From Cercis canadensis (taxonomy: Eukaryota > Streptophyta > Magnoliopsida > Fabales > Fabaceae), in assembly GCA_003255065.1 (NCBI GenBank), contig QAOA01000289.1:605805-669804 (forward strand): DNA of 64,000 nucleotides. The letters run 5' to 3'. Shown here piece after piece: positions 22,844-35,433 of this stretch. Made by a program: the position numbers and the translations under genes. The notes under the pieces were generated by a model. It did no database searches, was not told the origin of the DNA, and saw nothing but the letters and a program-made list of their open reading frames with translations. Positions within the stretch are counted from its first letter, which is position 1, and the number at the start of each line of letters is the position of its first letter.

Positions 22844-23693
22844 CTCCGTTAATACTTCTGGGCAGCTTTGCTTCAATCTTATTCTTACTTTTTCTTTCTA
22901 AAAGAAAAAGTCTTAACTTTCGTACATTTCAGACTGTGTAAAGTGGATGTGATGAAGTTTTCATATACTTAAGAGTATTGGAGATTGCATTTTCGGTGGT
23001 TATAATTTATGGATGTTGCCCAGCTCTGTTTAATTGAAAATTTTCGGCCTTTTATGCTGTTTCAATGTGAAATCAATTGTTAAAGTTTGTCCCTTTATCA
23101 TCTGCTTCAGAAATTATATAGCTGCTCTGGATAATTTCTAATCTACTTAGATCATTACTTCTTTGTCGTTTGCAGATGTGTTTCATGGATGGTTGCTACT
23201 ATTTTTTGAGATATGTAACAAATTTTTATACGCCCAATATTTGTTAACATTAAACCTTGTTGTATATGCTTTGGGCCTCTTTGTTTGTGTGATTGCAGCT
23301 CCATTTTCTAGTTCTGACCGAGATTGATTTGTCACGTTGTTTTCATCGTATTTACATGCTTGTAATATGTTTGCATTAATGGAAACCTATCACAAGTTCC
23401 TTATGAAAAATTTGTTTCTTCACATTGGATGGAATACAAGTTGTTTTTGTTTACTAGAAACTGAATGATTTTTGTGAGAGACTTTTGAATTTAGTTTAGA
23501 GTTTGTTCATCTTTTATATAATGAATCAAATTATTATTAAGTTTTGTGGCACATTGCTGATGTCAATGGTTTGGCCGTAGTTGATCTGATGGCCTGACCA
23601 GTGACTCTTACCCGGTCCCTTTTCCAGGTTGTTGAGCGGTCTGGGTTTTAAAACATTGTCTTGTACAAGCCATATTCTTATCACTTCTAAACA

Positions 23694-25375
23694 ATGAAAA
23701 ACTCAGATACAAGGCCAGCAAGTCCATCACTACCGCCACCGCCACCACCACCACTAGCAGAGGAAGAGCCAGAGCCCAAAAAGCTTAGGATGTCTACCAC
23801 CACTTCTGATGATGAAGAATGCACAACTGCCACAGGCACCAAGAAACGATACAAGCGCCGCAAGATTGCCATTTTCTTTGCTTACTGTGGTGTTGGGTAT
23901 CAGGGCATGCAGAAAAACCCTGGTGCCAAAACCATTGAAGGCGACCTTGAAGAAGCCTTGTTTCTAGCTGGGGCTGTTCCTGAACAGGATCGTGGAATTC
24001 CTAAAAGATATGACTGGGCTCGCTCAGCTCGAACTGATAAGGGCGTCAGTGCTGTTGGACAGGTAGTTTCAGGCCGGTTCTATATTGACCCACCTGGTCT
24101 TGTTGACCGCCTTAGTTCAATCCTTCCCCCTCAGATAAGAATATTTGGTTACAAGCGTGTAACAGCATCTTTTAATGCCAAGAAGTTCTGTGATAGGAGG
24201 AGGTATGTCTATCTCATTCCTGTGTTTGCTCTTGATCCAAGTTGTCATCGGGATAGAGAGAGCGTCATGGCTAGTTTGGGGTCTGATAATGAGTTTGTTA
24301 AGTGTTTAGAGTGTTCTGAGAGAGGCCGTAAGGTGCTAGGGTTATTTGGTAAGCGCAATTATCAATTAGGAGCTGCGGATGTTGAGGCTGGCATTTCATC
24401 AAACGGAGATGCTCTGCTTATCTCTGGAGTTACAGAGGATGTTGGGGTTTCTTTGAACGCAGGTGATAGTAATTATTTAAATAATGAATCCAGTGATGAG
24501 GGTAAGGTTTCAGCGGACAATGCAAACTCTGAAATTAGTCTTGAGACTGTTGTTCCTGCTCAGGATGTTAGTACTGATTTGAATGGTGGATCAGTGAATA
24601 ATTCAATAGTTCTTGGGGAAGAAAAAGTTAATGGAGAGGACAAGCCTGTGAACGGAAGTGGATTCTGTTATGGTGAGAAGGAGAGGGAGAGATTTAATAG
24701 GATCTTGAAATATTATGTAGGGACCCATAACTTCCATAACTTCACCACAAGAACGAAAGCGGAGGACCCTGCTGCTAGGCGTTTCATTGTTTCATTTGAT
24801 GCCAACACCATTGTTACTGTTGAGGGCATGGAATTTGTAAAATGTGAGGTTGTGGGACAGAGCTTCATGCTTCATCAGATACGAAAGATGATTGGGCTTG
24901 CAGTGGCAATCATGAGGAATTGTGCACCAGAGTCACTGATAGACAAAGCTCTGCGGAAGTAAGTCCTGCTTCTGTAGTTTGTCATCTACTAGTTTAAACA
25001 GACAATTTTCTATTTGAAATACTATGTGATTCTCATCTATTCACATTTTTGCAAACAAAATGCAGGGATGTTAACATTAATGTTCCTACTGCTCCTGAAG
25101 TTGGTTTATACTTGGATGAATGCTTCTTTGCGTCATATAACCAGAAATGGAAAGACAGTCATGAAGAGTTGTCAATGAAAGCATATGAGAAAGAAGCTGA
25201 GGAATTCAAACTAAAGTATATATATTCTCATATTGCCTCCACGGAGCAGAAAGATGGAGTTGTGGCTCTCTGGTTGCATTCTTTGAACCATCGAAATTAT
25301 CCAGATCTACGTGATGTCAATGAGGAAGGTATCACTGATAACAACAAAGCTGAAGTGGAAGTTGTGACTCTCTGA
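23694..25375 (+). CDS. tRNA pseudouridine synthase, TruA/PUS1 family
   Basis: Converts uridine to pseudouridine in tRNA and possibly other RNAs. There are two coding exons, 23694-24958 and 25066-25375, with phase 2 borders (GCGGAA|GTAAGT and TGCAG|GGATG), giving 524 residues. The N-terminus is low complexity (SPSLPPPPPPPLAEEEPEPK) followed by the basic stretch KKRYKRRK, consistent with nuclear targeting. The TruA core starts at IAIFFAYCGVGYQGMQKNPG. The catalytic motif SARTDKGVSA has its aspartate at about residue 115. After an acidic, Asn/Ser-rich insert (about residues 215-325) the second half follows: GTHNFHNFTTRTKAEDP, the VGQSFMLHQIRKMIG motif, and APEVGLYLDECFF. Domain order and the long insert fit eukaryotic PUS1/PUS2 rather than a bacterial-type organelle TruA. 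The leader is split by a 5' UTR intron. Confidence 0.92.
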
Positions 25376-26654
25376 ACTGTTTGCCCAAACTTCATTAGTC
25401 CAGACTAGTTATGAGCCCAAGATAACTGCTTCACATTATATACAATAATATACTCAAGCGTAGTCTGTTTCTTTGTCCATCATTTGTTACAGAAACAAAG
25501 AGAAACTATGAAAGGGAAATTCAAGAGTGTATTTCTTTTGTTTTATTTCTTGAATATTTCGTTTTTGGTCAATAGGGTTAGGACTTTGCTTACTCCAATA
25601 TCGGATTGAGAAATGGCCTTCTTTATGATGCCCTAAAGGAAATTTATTCCATTATACTGGAAGTGGGATAGTGTTCAGTAGTGTTCAGTGCTTGGTCTAA
25701 AGACGCTGAAAGGAATGGAAGGGATGTATAATTGTGATGAATCATCGTATGTTTCTTTTCTATTTAGATTTTGTAGGTTGATTAATACATGTTTTAATAT
25801 AAAGCAGAAAAGTAATTTCAATTTTCAAAATGGCATCCATATACTTTTGTGCACCTTCAGATCTTTAGATTATAATCTATACTTTACTCATTGTTACTAT
25901 TATAGCTTTATCTCTTTGGTTAGACTCTCAATCCATTTTTTCTTTTTCTTTTTTAAATAAGATGTATAATAGCTATTTTACTATTTTTCTTCACAAAAAA
26001 ATTAGTTATTTTACAATATCCCAGTTAAAGGTAAAGAGATCACATACTTGTAGTTTTATTCAATCCTTTAGGATAATGGTTTTTTTTTTTTTTTCGTTTT
26101 TAATTTACAAAAGCCTCTGGTCAAGAAACTAAGTGAGATGAAATGTAAGAAGTTATTTTCTAATTTTATCTTCATTATTTTTAGTGCATAGGAATATAAG
26201 GTGAAGTGAACTTACTTTATTATAAGGTCATGACATATTATAAGTCTTAATAATAATTTGTGCAAAATGTTTTAATTAAAATTAGAAAAATTAAATTTAA
26301 ACCATCATTAACTTAAATTTTTATTCTATTGTAGTAGGAGAAATTTTTCTAAAAATTATGAAATTAATCTATATACTTTAATAAAATGGATGAACTAATA
26401 ACATAATGCAAGTATACAGGAGCGAAGGGGTAAAAAAAAAAAAAAAAGGTTCTGGGGCGATCGGGTCAAGTATGGTACTTGGGTATTGAAAAGAAGTGTG
26501 AGGAGGGTAGTAGCTAGTGGTGGGTCGTCTGGATCCGCTCCAGATTTTCAATCCCTGCGATTCTGAGTTGCGAGTGAGTAAGGAGCAGGAAACAAACTGA
26601 CTAGTGTGTGAAAGAGAAGCAATCAAGGCAAAAGAGGGACCGTAATTGTAGACG
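25376..26654. other. Spacer between PUS1-like and TRAPPC5 genes
   Basis: The first 300-400 bases are probably 3' UTR. 25900-26420 is AT-rich with T and A runs. About 26430-26654 is GC-richer and should be the TRAPPC5 promoter and leader. No other gene is visible. Confidence 0.5.
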
Positions 26655-29600
26655 ATGATCGGAGTCGGAAAGATCAAGCAGTATTCTAACGTCCTCGACA
26701 AGCCCCTTACTAAGGGCAAGCAAGAGGTTCCTCTCTCATGTCAAAGCTTCTTTCTTTTCATGCTTTTTGCCCTTTTTGGCGTTTAGATTGGCTCTGCTGC
26801 TGTCTGATTTTGGAGAAAACGGAGGAAATGAGAAGAAGTTTGATTCAAATCGAGCCAAGTAGCTAGCTGTCTCTAAGCATTTTAACTGGATTTACTTTGC
26901 TTCCAAAATCGTGTCAAGTTGTTATCTTTCTTAGCCTAGTAAATAGGCTTTTATTTATCACGTAATGGGTAGAGCTGATTTCTTGTTCTATGGTTTCCTT
27001 TGAACCTCTTCCTTCAATATTTGGGATACAGAATTACACCCCTTTTCTCCCTTACTCCGTTTTATGAGATCTCAATTTTCTAGGAACTATGGTGTTGTCC
27101 TGCCATTTTGGTTAAGTGCGAGAAAAGTGCCAGAATGTTAGACTCGAGTCTTTTGAATATTCATCAGCTTTTACTGCACTAAAATTAAATCTTGGTCAAT
27201 CATGCTGAACTTGAATCACCTCGCCCTCCCATTTCAGACCCCAGAACCATGAATAGTTGTCTGTAATCTGTATAATTTCCCTTGCCCCTTGTATTATGTT
27301 TGTGAAGTGTTGTCTGTATGTTTCTAATTTTTAATTTTATCTGGCTTTGATATTTTTGTGCAGGTTAGCTTGAGTGCATTTGCGTTCTTGTTCTCAGAGC
27401 TTGTTCAGTACAACCAGACACAGGTTGACAATATTGCTGAGTTAGAGCGAAGGTGACTATTTCTGATTTATTACATTCTTCAATTGAATAGAGTCAATGG
27501 GGATGAAGGAAAATAACATTTTGATTTTGTTGTATTTTTTATTTCCATGTGTTCCAAAAGAGAAATCCCTTAGTATACTTGATCATATGGTTATCATTAG
27601 CAGGTCCACTCCATTATTTGGGATGGTTTTAGTTTACCTGGATCCAAGCATGGTCAATGAATAGTTAATTATTTAGTTAATTATCAATGCTATTAGAGTA
27701 ATGCTAGATAGCCAAACTTTTTCTTGACAAACTTGTTGCTAAACTAAGGTGTACTTATAACCACCTTTGGATAAAACAAAATGGTAGGGACCACATATTC
27801 ATCCAAAGGTGGTTATAAATACACATTATTCAGGCAACAAGTTTGTCAAAAAAAAGTCTAGCTATCTAGCATTTTCCATGTTATTATTTTTCCTCCTGTA
27901 TTGTACTTTATTTGTAACTCATGAAGAATGAAGCGATAGACTAGATGAACCATTTAACTGAATAGGCCTAAAAATACCGTTGTCACTATATTTGTTAATA
28001 TCATATGTTTTGATACTAACGATGTAAAAAATGCACCAGACTGGAGGATGCTGGATATGCTGTTGGGGCTCGAGTTCTGGAGCTTCTTTGCCATAGGGAT
28101 AAGGTATGGTTGCTGTCAGGAATTCTTGGAAATGCTCATCTGTGTGTCTTTAAACTAAACAAATAAACTAAGATAATGTGGTCTTTGAACTTAGGCCTTC
28201 TTGACGCTAGTCCATCCTGCATCACTTGCTACATGAGTAGATCATTCCACTTAACTGTGACTTTGAAACAGCTCTCCAAATAACAAATGGCCTAACACGT
28301 TGGGTCCACCCCATCCCATATCATGTTTGGAAAGTTTGCTAACCATATATAGACCTTATGTTCTATTTGATTATGATTAACTAGTATAAACAATTTTTTA
28401 TTTACAAAATCAATAATACTATAAAGTGCTACCAATATATTGGCAATTGAATCTCCATTATTATAATTATTATGCTGAACCCATAGGCTGTTTGAAGTCC
28501 CTTTCGTACACAATGTCTCTTCACCACTGCTATCAGCCCCCTACCCCTTAGACTCTTTAGCATCGTCACCCTAGAATGAGAAAATCCGTGCACAGTCATA
28601 ATTTTGTCAATGCTGCATTATTCAAAACTTGAAATTGTGATTTTATAATGTAATTGCAAATTTATCAGGTCTATCAGTTAACTGTTTATATTTGTTAAAA
28701 GCTGAGAAGTCCTGTTAGTTCGAGTTTGAGCATGGAGCACAACCTGGATATCTCTGCATTTTTGCATGAGGTTAACATGACTGATATACTGACAGTATCT
28801 TAACACTGCAGGGAAACAGAAGGGAAACACGATTATTAGGTATTCTTTCTTTTGTACACAGCACAGTGTGGAAGGTATTATTTGGAAAGGTGGGTCCCTT
28901 TATCCTTTTTAACTTTCTCTTCACCCCTCCGCTACCCCTCTAGTTAATTTGCTCAAAGTTGTATACACCAGTGACGCACCAACTGTTGTGTTGCCTTAAT
29001 TTTGTCCCTCCCCTATTTTATTTTCTTCAGGAGTTGAATGTTGTTTTACCAAATGGCATGAAATATTTCTTTAAGGGAAGTGCATTTTGACCCTTCCCAG
29101 TATTCACTTATAGACTGGTAAAAGTCATTAATTCAAGCCCTTCCCTCAAATAAAATTATGTAGAAAAATGGTTTTATGAAGCTGTTCTCTATCTGAAAAC
29201 AAGATGCTCTAGCTGTGAAACACACAGGATAGTTGAAATTGATTAAAAAAAAAAAAAAAAAATAGGTTGTTTCCAAAATGCTTTGTCGTTGTTCATACTA
29301 GGAACTTATGATTTTTGGCTTCGGGTTAATGATATTTCAATTATGTTGGTCCTTTTCTATCCACAAAAAAAAAAAATTATCTTTGAGATTTTGCCATGAT
29401 GTGGTCCTTGGTATGTTGAAGGGATCGCTTTTGTGATTTACATCCTATTGATCACAGTGTGGCTATATATCCCACTGCNGAACTTATGATTTTTGGCTTC
29501 AGGTTAATGATATTTCAATTATGTTGGTCCTTTTACACAAAAAAAAAATTATCTTTGAGATTTTGCCATGATGTGGTCCTTGGTATGTTGAAGGGATCGC

Positions 29601-31091
29601 TTTTGTGATTTACATCCTATTGATCACAGTGTGGCTATATATCCCACTGCTCATGGTTGTCTACTGCATTGGCTATGTCTTTGGTGGTAGAGGGTGAATT
29701 GCTGGGGTTCTGTTTGAGATAATCATCATGTTTATGATATAATCATCAATACATTGATACGACCTTGACTCTTTCTTGGTCAACCTATATCTTGTGTCAT
29801 TGTTTATTCGATCTTACTGTTTCCCTAGTGTGTCTTTTGGGATGTTACTGGTGAAGGGAAGCAAGGGGAGTTGGCAGTAGGACTAGAAGGCTTAGATTAG
29901 GGTTTTCTTGGGTGATTGAAGGGTAGAAGGGTCTGTTATACTTGACAATCAGCCCCTTATTTTGTGTTTGCTGAGACAATTCAAGGCAGAAGTCTTTTGC
30001 TAATTTACATCTGTTTCTTTTTACACTATATACTCATCTTTCCTTGAAATAGATTAATTTAGCTTCTATCTTAGCCATTCAGCAGCTTCCTTATTTGCTT
30101 CTTTTCTCATCATATCAGGTAGCTGACTCACTGGAGAAAGGAACTGAACATGAAGATGAATACATGATCAGTGAAAAGGAGCTCCTAGTAAACAGGTAAA
30201 AACTTCTTTATATTTGATCTTATACATACTAGATTTTGTGTACATTAATTAATAGCAAGCTTATGCATCATCTCTGGTTTGTAGATTCATTTCTATCCCA
30301 AAAGACATGGGAACATTTAATTGTGGGGCATTTGTTGCTGGAATAGTACGGGTAAGTGCTTTGGTTAGCTCTATTATCATCAATTTAATATCTGATTGCC
30401 AGAGGAGAATCCAATTGTTGATTTTTTTGTCTCTCTTTCTCTCTTGATGAAGGGCGTTTTGGATGGTGCTGGTTTTCCAGCTGTTGTAACAGCTCATTTT
30501 GTGCCCATGGAAGGTCAACAACGACCTAGGACAACCATTTTGATAAAATTTGCTGAAGAGGTAAAAATGCCTCTATTTTTTCTTTGACCTCTTAAGATAC
30601 ATTTTCTGCATTTGCTATTCTCATACGCATAATGCAATCTCTGCATGTTTACTTGAGAGTTCATGATTTCTCTAACATATTTTTGGACTATGTAATGCTT
30701 CACAAACAGGTGTATTATTGCACATTTTGAGTAATTACAATATCAAAATTTTGTATTTGTCCTTCTTAACTGGACTTATCTTTAAGTACATGGTTTCTGC
30801 TGTTCTTGGTGCCAGCATTACCGCTAATTGATTATCTTAATACTATCATTGGTCCTTTTGCTCTCTGCTGAACAGTTTTCTTAGGCATTATTAGAAGTCA
30901 ACTCAGTAATAGTTTGTTGTATTTATATCCTTGAAATGATAAACCTGCTAATGACCTTTGAGTCTAAGTAAACATATATATACATGTACATTACGCAAAT
31001 TTGATTGGCGTATTATTTTGTCATCTAATTATTGATTCTGTTTTGGATTTTCATCTTCCAGGTGCTAGTTAGAGAAGCACGATTAGGTTGA
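26655..31091 (+). CDS. TRAPPC5: TRAPP complex subunit 5 (Trs31-like)
   Basis: A core subunit of the TRAPP tethering/GEF complex that acts on Rab/Ypt GTPases in ER-Golgi and Golgi trafficking; Bet3-like fold. Eight exons, all with GT-AG borders and consistent phases: 26655-26726, 27364-27452, 28040-28103, 28812-28889, 30119-30195, 30285-30351, 30453-30560 and 31062-31091. Together they encode 194 residues, the normal family length. Recognisable phrases: [20 protein letters not shown] at the start, [94 protein letters not shown], and the end VLVREARLG. Intron 2 carries a MITE-like inverted repeat, and intron 4 contains an assembly-type duplication around an N. Neither touches coding sequence. 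Confidence 0.94.
27700..27873. mobile_element. MITE-like inverted repeat in TRAPPC5 intron 2
   Basis: A 174-base element with long terminal inverted repeats. The left end AATGCTAGATAGCCAAAC matches the reverse complement of the right end (GTCTAGCTATCTAGCATT). Similarity continues inward for about 75 bases, through TTGACAAACTTGTTGC and TATAACCACCTTTGGAT. No coding capacity. I could not define a clean target-site duplication. Confidence 0.75.
29302..29650. repeat. ~175-bp duplication around single N (29479), TRAPPC5 intron 4
   Basis: 29302-29478 and 29480-29650 are the same sequence (start GAACTTATGATTTTTGGCTT, end ATATATCCCACTGC), differing mainly in an A run and a 5-base gap. The lone N marks a probable unmerged contig joint. 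Confidence 0.85.
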
Positions 31092-31249
31092 TGTTTATAG
31101 TGAGGATTTTCAATTGAGATATTTGTAGTGCTCTACAGCAGAATAGAAAGATGTGAGAAACTTTCACCTCTACTTGTCAAAAGGAATTGAGAATTTTTAC
31201 CAGCCTATCCTATTGGTGTCTGCCCTTTAAATTCTTGTTTTTCATTATT

Positions 31250-32488
31250 TACTTGTATGTTATGCTTCACAGTTCACAGTGCAATGAGTGTACTGCTTTA
31301 AAGTCGGGAATTATCCCCTCAGATTTAATGTACAAAAAGGACAAGTATCCCCATATTTGAATGGGCATCATAAACTGTTTCGTAAATTATCAGGTATGTG
31401 TATTTTTACGTGCCTTTCTGCTGGAGCAATATTTCCAGAACCTGTTGTGAAAACTGGAATTTTTTTATTTTTTATTTAGTGAAAACTTGGGATTATGAAA
31501 AAGAAAAAAGGAACTCGGTCAAAATTGTTACATCGGATGATTGGTGAATTCCCCAAATAGAAAAAAAGAAAAAAAAAAAAAAAAAACAAATTGTTATAAA
31601 TTAGAAGTGTTTTTGTAATTCGGATTTTTTTACAAGTTAAAATTTAAAGCTAATTCACTGGAAGTCACACAATATGCTAAAATTTATTTCTTTTATAATT
31701 TTATACAATTTGTTTTCAATTGGGTTTGAATATGAAACCTCTCCTGAAAATATTAATATTTTTTTTTTAATATTTGGATTCTATTATTATACTATTCTGG
31801 CTTCAAAGAATACGCCTCTTATGATGAATAAATGGAAATACTATCTTATCAATTTATGGCAATGTCATTTTTATGTTTGGTCTCTCAATCTACTTCTGGA
31901 TTAATTCATAAGAAGACAGGGGCCAAGATTAAGTTTTAATTTTAAAACATTCAAATAAGAGTTCCAAAGCAAATTTCATGTTAATTTAAAATAAAATAGA
32001 GCTATGAAACAATGTTTTATTTTGATCTTGATTTTAAATTAATTTTTACTATCCTCAAAAGAAAATTACTATAAATAATCGGCGTGAACTAAAAGCTAGG
32101 CTTTAAATATTTTAATTTAACAGGAAACACCTAATTAATTATTAATAGATTTTCTCGTTCACCACTAGAGAGGACATGGTGCTAGCAGGAGAATTAAAAG
32201 ACAATAACCATAACATAAAGAGACATTTGTCATGGCCAATAAATATTCACTTTGATGGCAGTGCTGCTTCTGCATTTGGTTCTTTGAAGGGTTCATGTAC
32301 AGCACATTGGGAGCTGTAAAGGATTAAGCATCACATCTACGAAGGTTATAACTTATGACCCTTTATTTCAACACTCTTCGATTTATATACTTGTATGTTA
32401 TGCTGCACAGTGCACAGTGGAAGGAACGTAGTCGGGAATTATCCAAAAAGGTCAAGTTTCCCCACTTGTGAATGGGCTTATAAACTAT
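31250..32488. repeat. Diverged direct repeat pair, TRAPPC5 3' flank
   Basis: 31250-31378 and 32388-32488 share ACTTGTATGTTATGCT, CACAGT.CACAGTG, AGTCGGGAATTATCC, and GAATGGGC.T.ATAAACT in the same order. They are about 1.1 kb apart, with small indels. Confidence 0.65.
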
Positions 32489-33509
32489 CCTATATTGCCG
32501 TTGTACTTGTACCTAAAAATATGAAAATTTTGCCTTAGCTGTTCATGCCTGAAAACGCAGAGTGTAAATGATTGGATATTTCTCCTAGCTTCACTTTTTT
32601 TTTCTGAAATCTTATCAGCTTTCTCAATGTATTCAAATTTCAAAGTCCTTGAACCAAAGCTTTATATAAGCGCTCGAGCATGATATTATTATTACACTCA
32701 AAACAATTTATTCAGCACAAGATGCGGAATGTAAAGTCCTGTGAAAAGGTTGGGAACAAATATACATTGAGATAATTTATCATGAAATAAGTAGTGAACA
32801 GGTTGGTAACAAATATTATTAGATTAATAACAAACATCTTAGTATAACTCAAAAATCATGATCAATCCCTGAGATAATGACAGAAATGTTACAGTTACAA
32901 AAAAACACCCAAAAATTGGAGGTCACATTTTGAGCTCAAAATCATAATCAATCCTGAAATAATGGCAGAAATCTTACATCCACCAAACATCTTGGTATGT
33001 AACTCAAGGAAGAGTATTCTGAGAAACAAGAATAAAGATTTGGTGCACTAAACCAAAAAACTACAAAATTTTTAGTCCCTTTCAGCGTTCTTGCTACTCT
33101 TTTACTTGTTCCTTTATTTCTTTTAAATTTTTTGTATATACAAATTATTGGTTTGAGGATAGATGGGATTGTTCAATCTTTTTATTAACAGAATATAAAT
33201 CCTAAGAAAATTGCCTAAGGATCCATCCCCCTCAACAAAAGAAGGCAAAAGAAAACACATAACAACTATCACAAAAAGCATAATGCTGCCAGCCAATGGA
33301 GTTTATAGTTGTTCAAGATAACAATTGAATGCGAAATACATATCTCAGAACCAACCAAACTAGAGTTTACAGAGAGCCTCTACCCAACCAATGAACAATT
33401 TTATTTTTTATTTTGCAAAACCAAAGCAGCACTAAATTTCAGGACAGCGAACCTTACTGTCAAGGTTCATATTACCAGAATCGACAGAAAATAATAGATT
33501 GAAGTTTCC

Positions 33510-33909
33510 TTACAGCTAGGCAGCAAGTATCATTGAGAAATAATGAAGCAATAGCAATTGTAGCAAGAGCTCACAGTCATACAGGGGTAGAGACTTCCAC
33601 TACTTCCCCAACCTATTCAATCCTAATTGGCAAAAGAAATGACTGCTAACTTTCTTTTCCATTCTAGCACTATAACACCATAAAATGAAAGTCTTATACA
33701 GCTATACTGTAAATATCATTGAGAAACAATCAAGCACTTGCAAATATAGAGAAAGAAAGTGAAATAAGCAGAAATCTATTTTCAAAATGTTCCAACAAAT
33801 CAAAGTCATTAAGAGGTTGAACCTTCTATCTCTTCCCTAACCTATTTAATTATAATTATTAAAACAAATTACCACTAACTTTCTTTTCCATTCTAGCACT
33901 CTAACACCA
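33510..33909. repeat. Diverged tandem repeat, CAF1 3' flank
   Basis: 33510-33680 and 33695-33909 share the order ACAGCTA, AATATCATTGAGAAA, a TTCCC.AACCTATT. block, and CTAACTTTCTTTTCCATTCT with AGCACT.TAACACC. They are two old copies of a unit of about 185 bases. Confidence 0.65.
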
Positions 33910-34393
33910 ATTATCATATGGTATAAGACTATAACTAATTCCCGGGATGCATAAAGGAAGCAAGAAAGTTCGTTTCTTAACTTGAGCATTTAAATCCCTT
34001 TACTTGCTCTCTTAGCACCCACAAGAAGCATTTTGAAAGCATGGCTTTAACAGTAAAAACATGTGTTCCTATCCTGATCAAGAGCAAACACCTGAAAATA
34101 GAATGAAGAGGGGAAGGGAATAAAAAGTTCGAATCAAGAACAGACTGAACAGTTTTTCAGCTTATTCCTGGCTCTATGCCCCAACGCAACGAAGAGGGCT
34201 GCAGCAGCCAACAGAAAAGATATAAGAAAAGATAAACAAATAGATTCAACAATAGTCAAAAACTTATAAGGGATAAATGGTATAAGCAAGACTGAAGAGA
34301 AGAGCAAACAAAGATAGATGGCAATCGACAAAGATGTGTAATCTAACCAATAGTTTTTGTTTTTTTAATTTTTATTTTCATCTCATAACTTTT

Positions 34394-35206
34394 TCACTTA
34401 GTATTCTGATCACTGTCATCACCAAGACCAAACAAAACACCTGCATATTTCTCAGGTGAGCCGTTAAAGTAAATCTCTATCAGTTTCACGAATGTACAAC
34501 ATGTAAGTAAACTATCCGAGCCAGCTTGGTGACAAATACCAACTCTTTTCACTCCCAAAAGATCCGCAACCTTGTTCAACCCACCATAAAGACCATCACA
34601 GTATCTCATCAGGTGTTTGATGTCATAAAGATTTGGGAAATACAACTTGACCAGATTGAAGAACTCAGCTTGTGTATCTGGAAGGTTCTTACCACTAAGT
34701 AACTTAACCAAGTATCCGAAATCATATGCACAGTGAAATGTGATCCAATGCACGTCATAATTCAATACAACCCCAGATGACACGAGTAGCGCGCCAAACT
34801 TAATCGCATCGACACCCTTTTCATTATTCTTCCTGAAATCGATGCCACTCTGGGACAAGAGCGCAATGGAGTCGCTGGCATACATATCCTCATTGAGGTT
34901 GAACTCGCAAAAGTTGAATTGCCAGATACAGTACTTTTCAGTTCCACAAGTTGGAAGATTTCCTTTCTCATCAGCAAACGTCAGTCCCAGTTGAATCAAC
35001 TTCAAAAGATCAACATTCGCCTTCAGAGTTTGATAATTATAGTCAGTGACATACCCAACAGGTCGAAGAACAAGACCCGGAAACTCAGTATCCATAGCTA
35101 CATAAGGGTATTTGTCTATGATACCACGAATCAACTCAAACTCATAATCAAGATTGTCTTTCCAAACTTCCCTGATATGGAGATTACCTTCTTCCAAAAT
35201 CGACAT
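34394..35206 (-). CDS. CAF1: CCR4-associated factor 1 (CAF1) deadenylase
   Basis: A DEDDh 3'-5' exoribonuclease of the CCR4-NOT complex; it shortens mRNA poly(A) tails in the cytoplasm and P-bodies. Intronless CDS of 270 residues, the usual plant length. Family phrases: [36 protein letters not shown] (first acidic pair), [46 protein letters not shown] (second Asp), [19 protein letters not shown], and [14 protein letters not shown] (His and last Asp). All catalytic positions look intact. It resembles Arabidopsis CAF1-6, -7 and -10 most. The frame is open upstream to 35308, but MSILEEG is the conserved start. The leader appears spliced: acceptor CTTTTGCAG|ATTTTAGGG at 35275/35274 and donor GAG|GTAAAT at 35433/35432, so a 5' UTR intron of about 158 bases. 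A short upstream frame overlaps the start. Confidence 0.94.
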   Translation of the reverse strand: MSILEEGNLHIREVWKDNLDYEFELIRGIIDKYPYVAMDTEFPGLVLRPVGYVTDYNYQTLKANVDLLKLIQLGLTFADEKGNLPTCGTEKYCIWQFNFCEFNLNEDMYASDSIALLSQSGIDFRKNNEKGVDAIKFGALLVSSGVVLNYDVHWITFHCAYDFGYLVKLLSGKNLPDTQAEFFNLVKLYFPNLYDIKHLMRYCDGLYGGLNKVADLLGVKRVGICHQAGSDSLLTCCTFVKLIEIYFNGSPEKYAGVLFGLGDDSDQNTK

Positions 35207-35246
35207 TTTCTTCGCCGGTGCCCAAAGATTTTGTAACAAATAGCAT
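35184..35246 (-). promoter_or_regulatory. Overlapping upstream ORF in CAF1 leader
   Basis: An ATG at 35246, after the predicted leader acceptor, opens a 20-codon frame ([20 protein letters not shown], then TAA at 35184-35186). It overruns the CAF1 ATG at 35206 in another frame. If the leader is as predicted, ribosomes must skip this ATG to make CAF1, so it should lower or regulate translation. Its effect is inferred. Confidence 0.5.
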
Positions 35247-35433
35247 AAACCCCACAGAACAAAAACCCTAAAATCTGCAAAAGAGAGCCAAACAGAAGAC
35301 ACCAACAATCAGCATAAGAAAAAACGATATCTTGAAGAGCTTTCTGGAGCTCAGAAGCGCAAGCAAGCAATTTGAGAAATAAGAGAAAATGATCAGAGAA
35401 TGAACGACGTTCAACCAAGAAGATATATTTACC

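Larger units (their letters stand above)
21358..23693. other. Intergenic region and 5' leader of the pseudouridine synthase gene
   Basis: 21358-22360 has no recognisable gene; homopolymers (T at 22080, T/A at 22331-22350) mark old repeats. The leader of the next gene starts around 22440. A donor (CTTCAAG|GTATCTCT at 22669, repeated at 22827) indicates a 5' UTR intron running to just upstream of 23694. Confidence 0.5.
31092..34393. other. Convergent region between TRAPPC5 and CAF1
   Basis: It contains the 3' UTRs of both genes and no other recognisable coding sequence. Two diverged duplications lie inside (31250/32388 and 33510/33695). A frame at 34134-34331 (-) encodes a hydrophobic peptide but lies just past the CAF1 stop and lacks family resemblance. 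A-rich and T-rich runs occur near 31561 and 31760. Confidence 0.5.

Noticed and set aside
34134-34331. Hydrophobic 65-codon frame on the minus strand after CAF1
   Set aside because: It lies in the CAF1 3' flank, has no recognisable family and is too short to stand alone; its hydrophobicity follows from T-rich composition on that strand.
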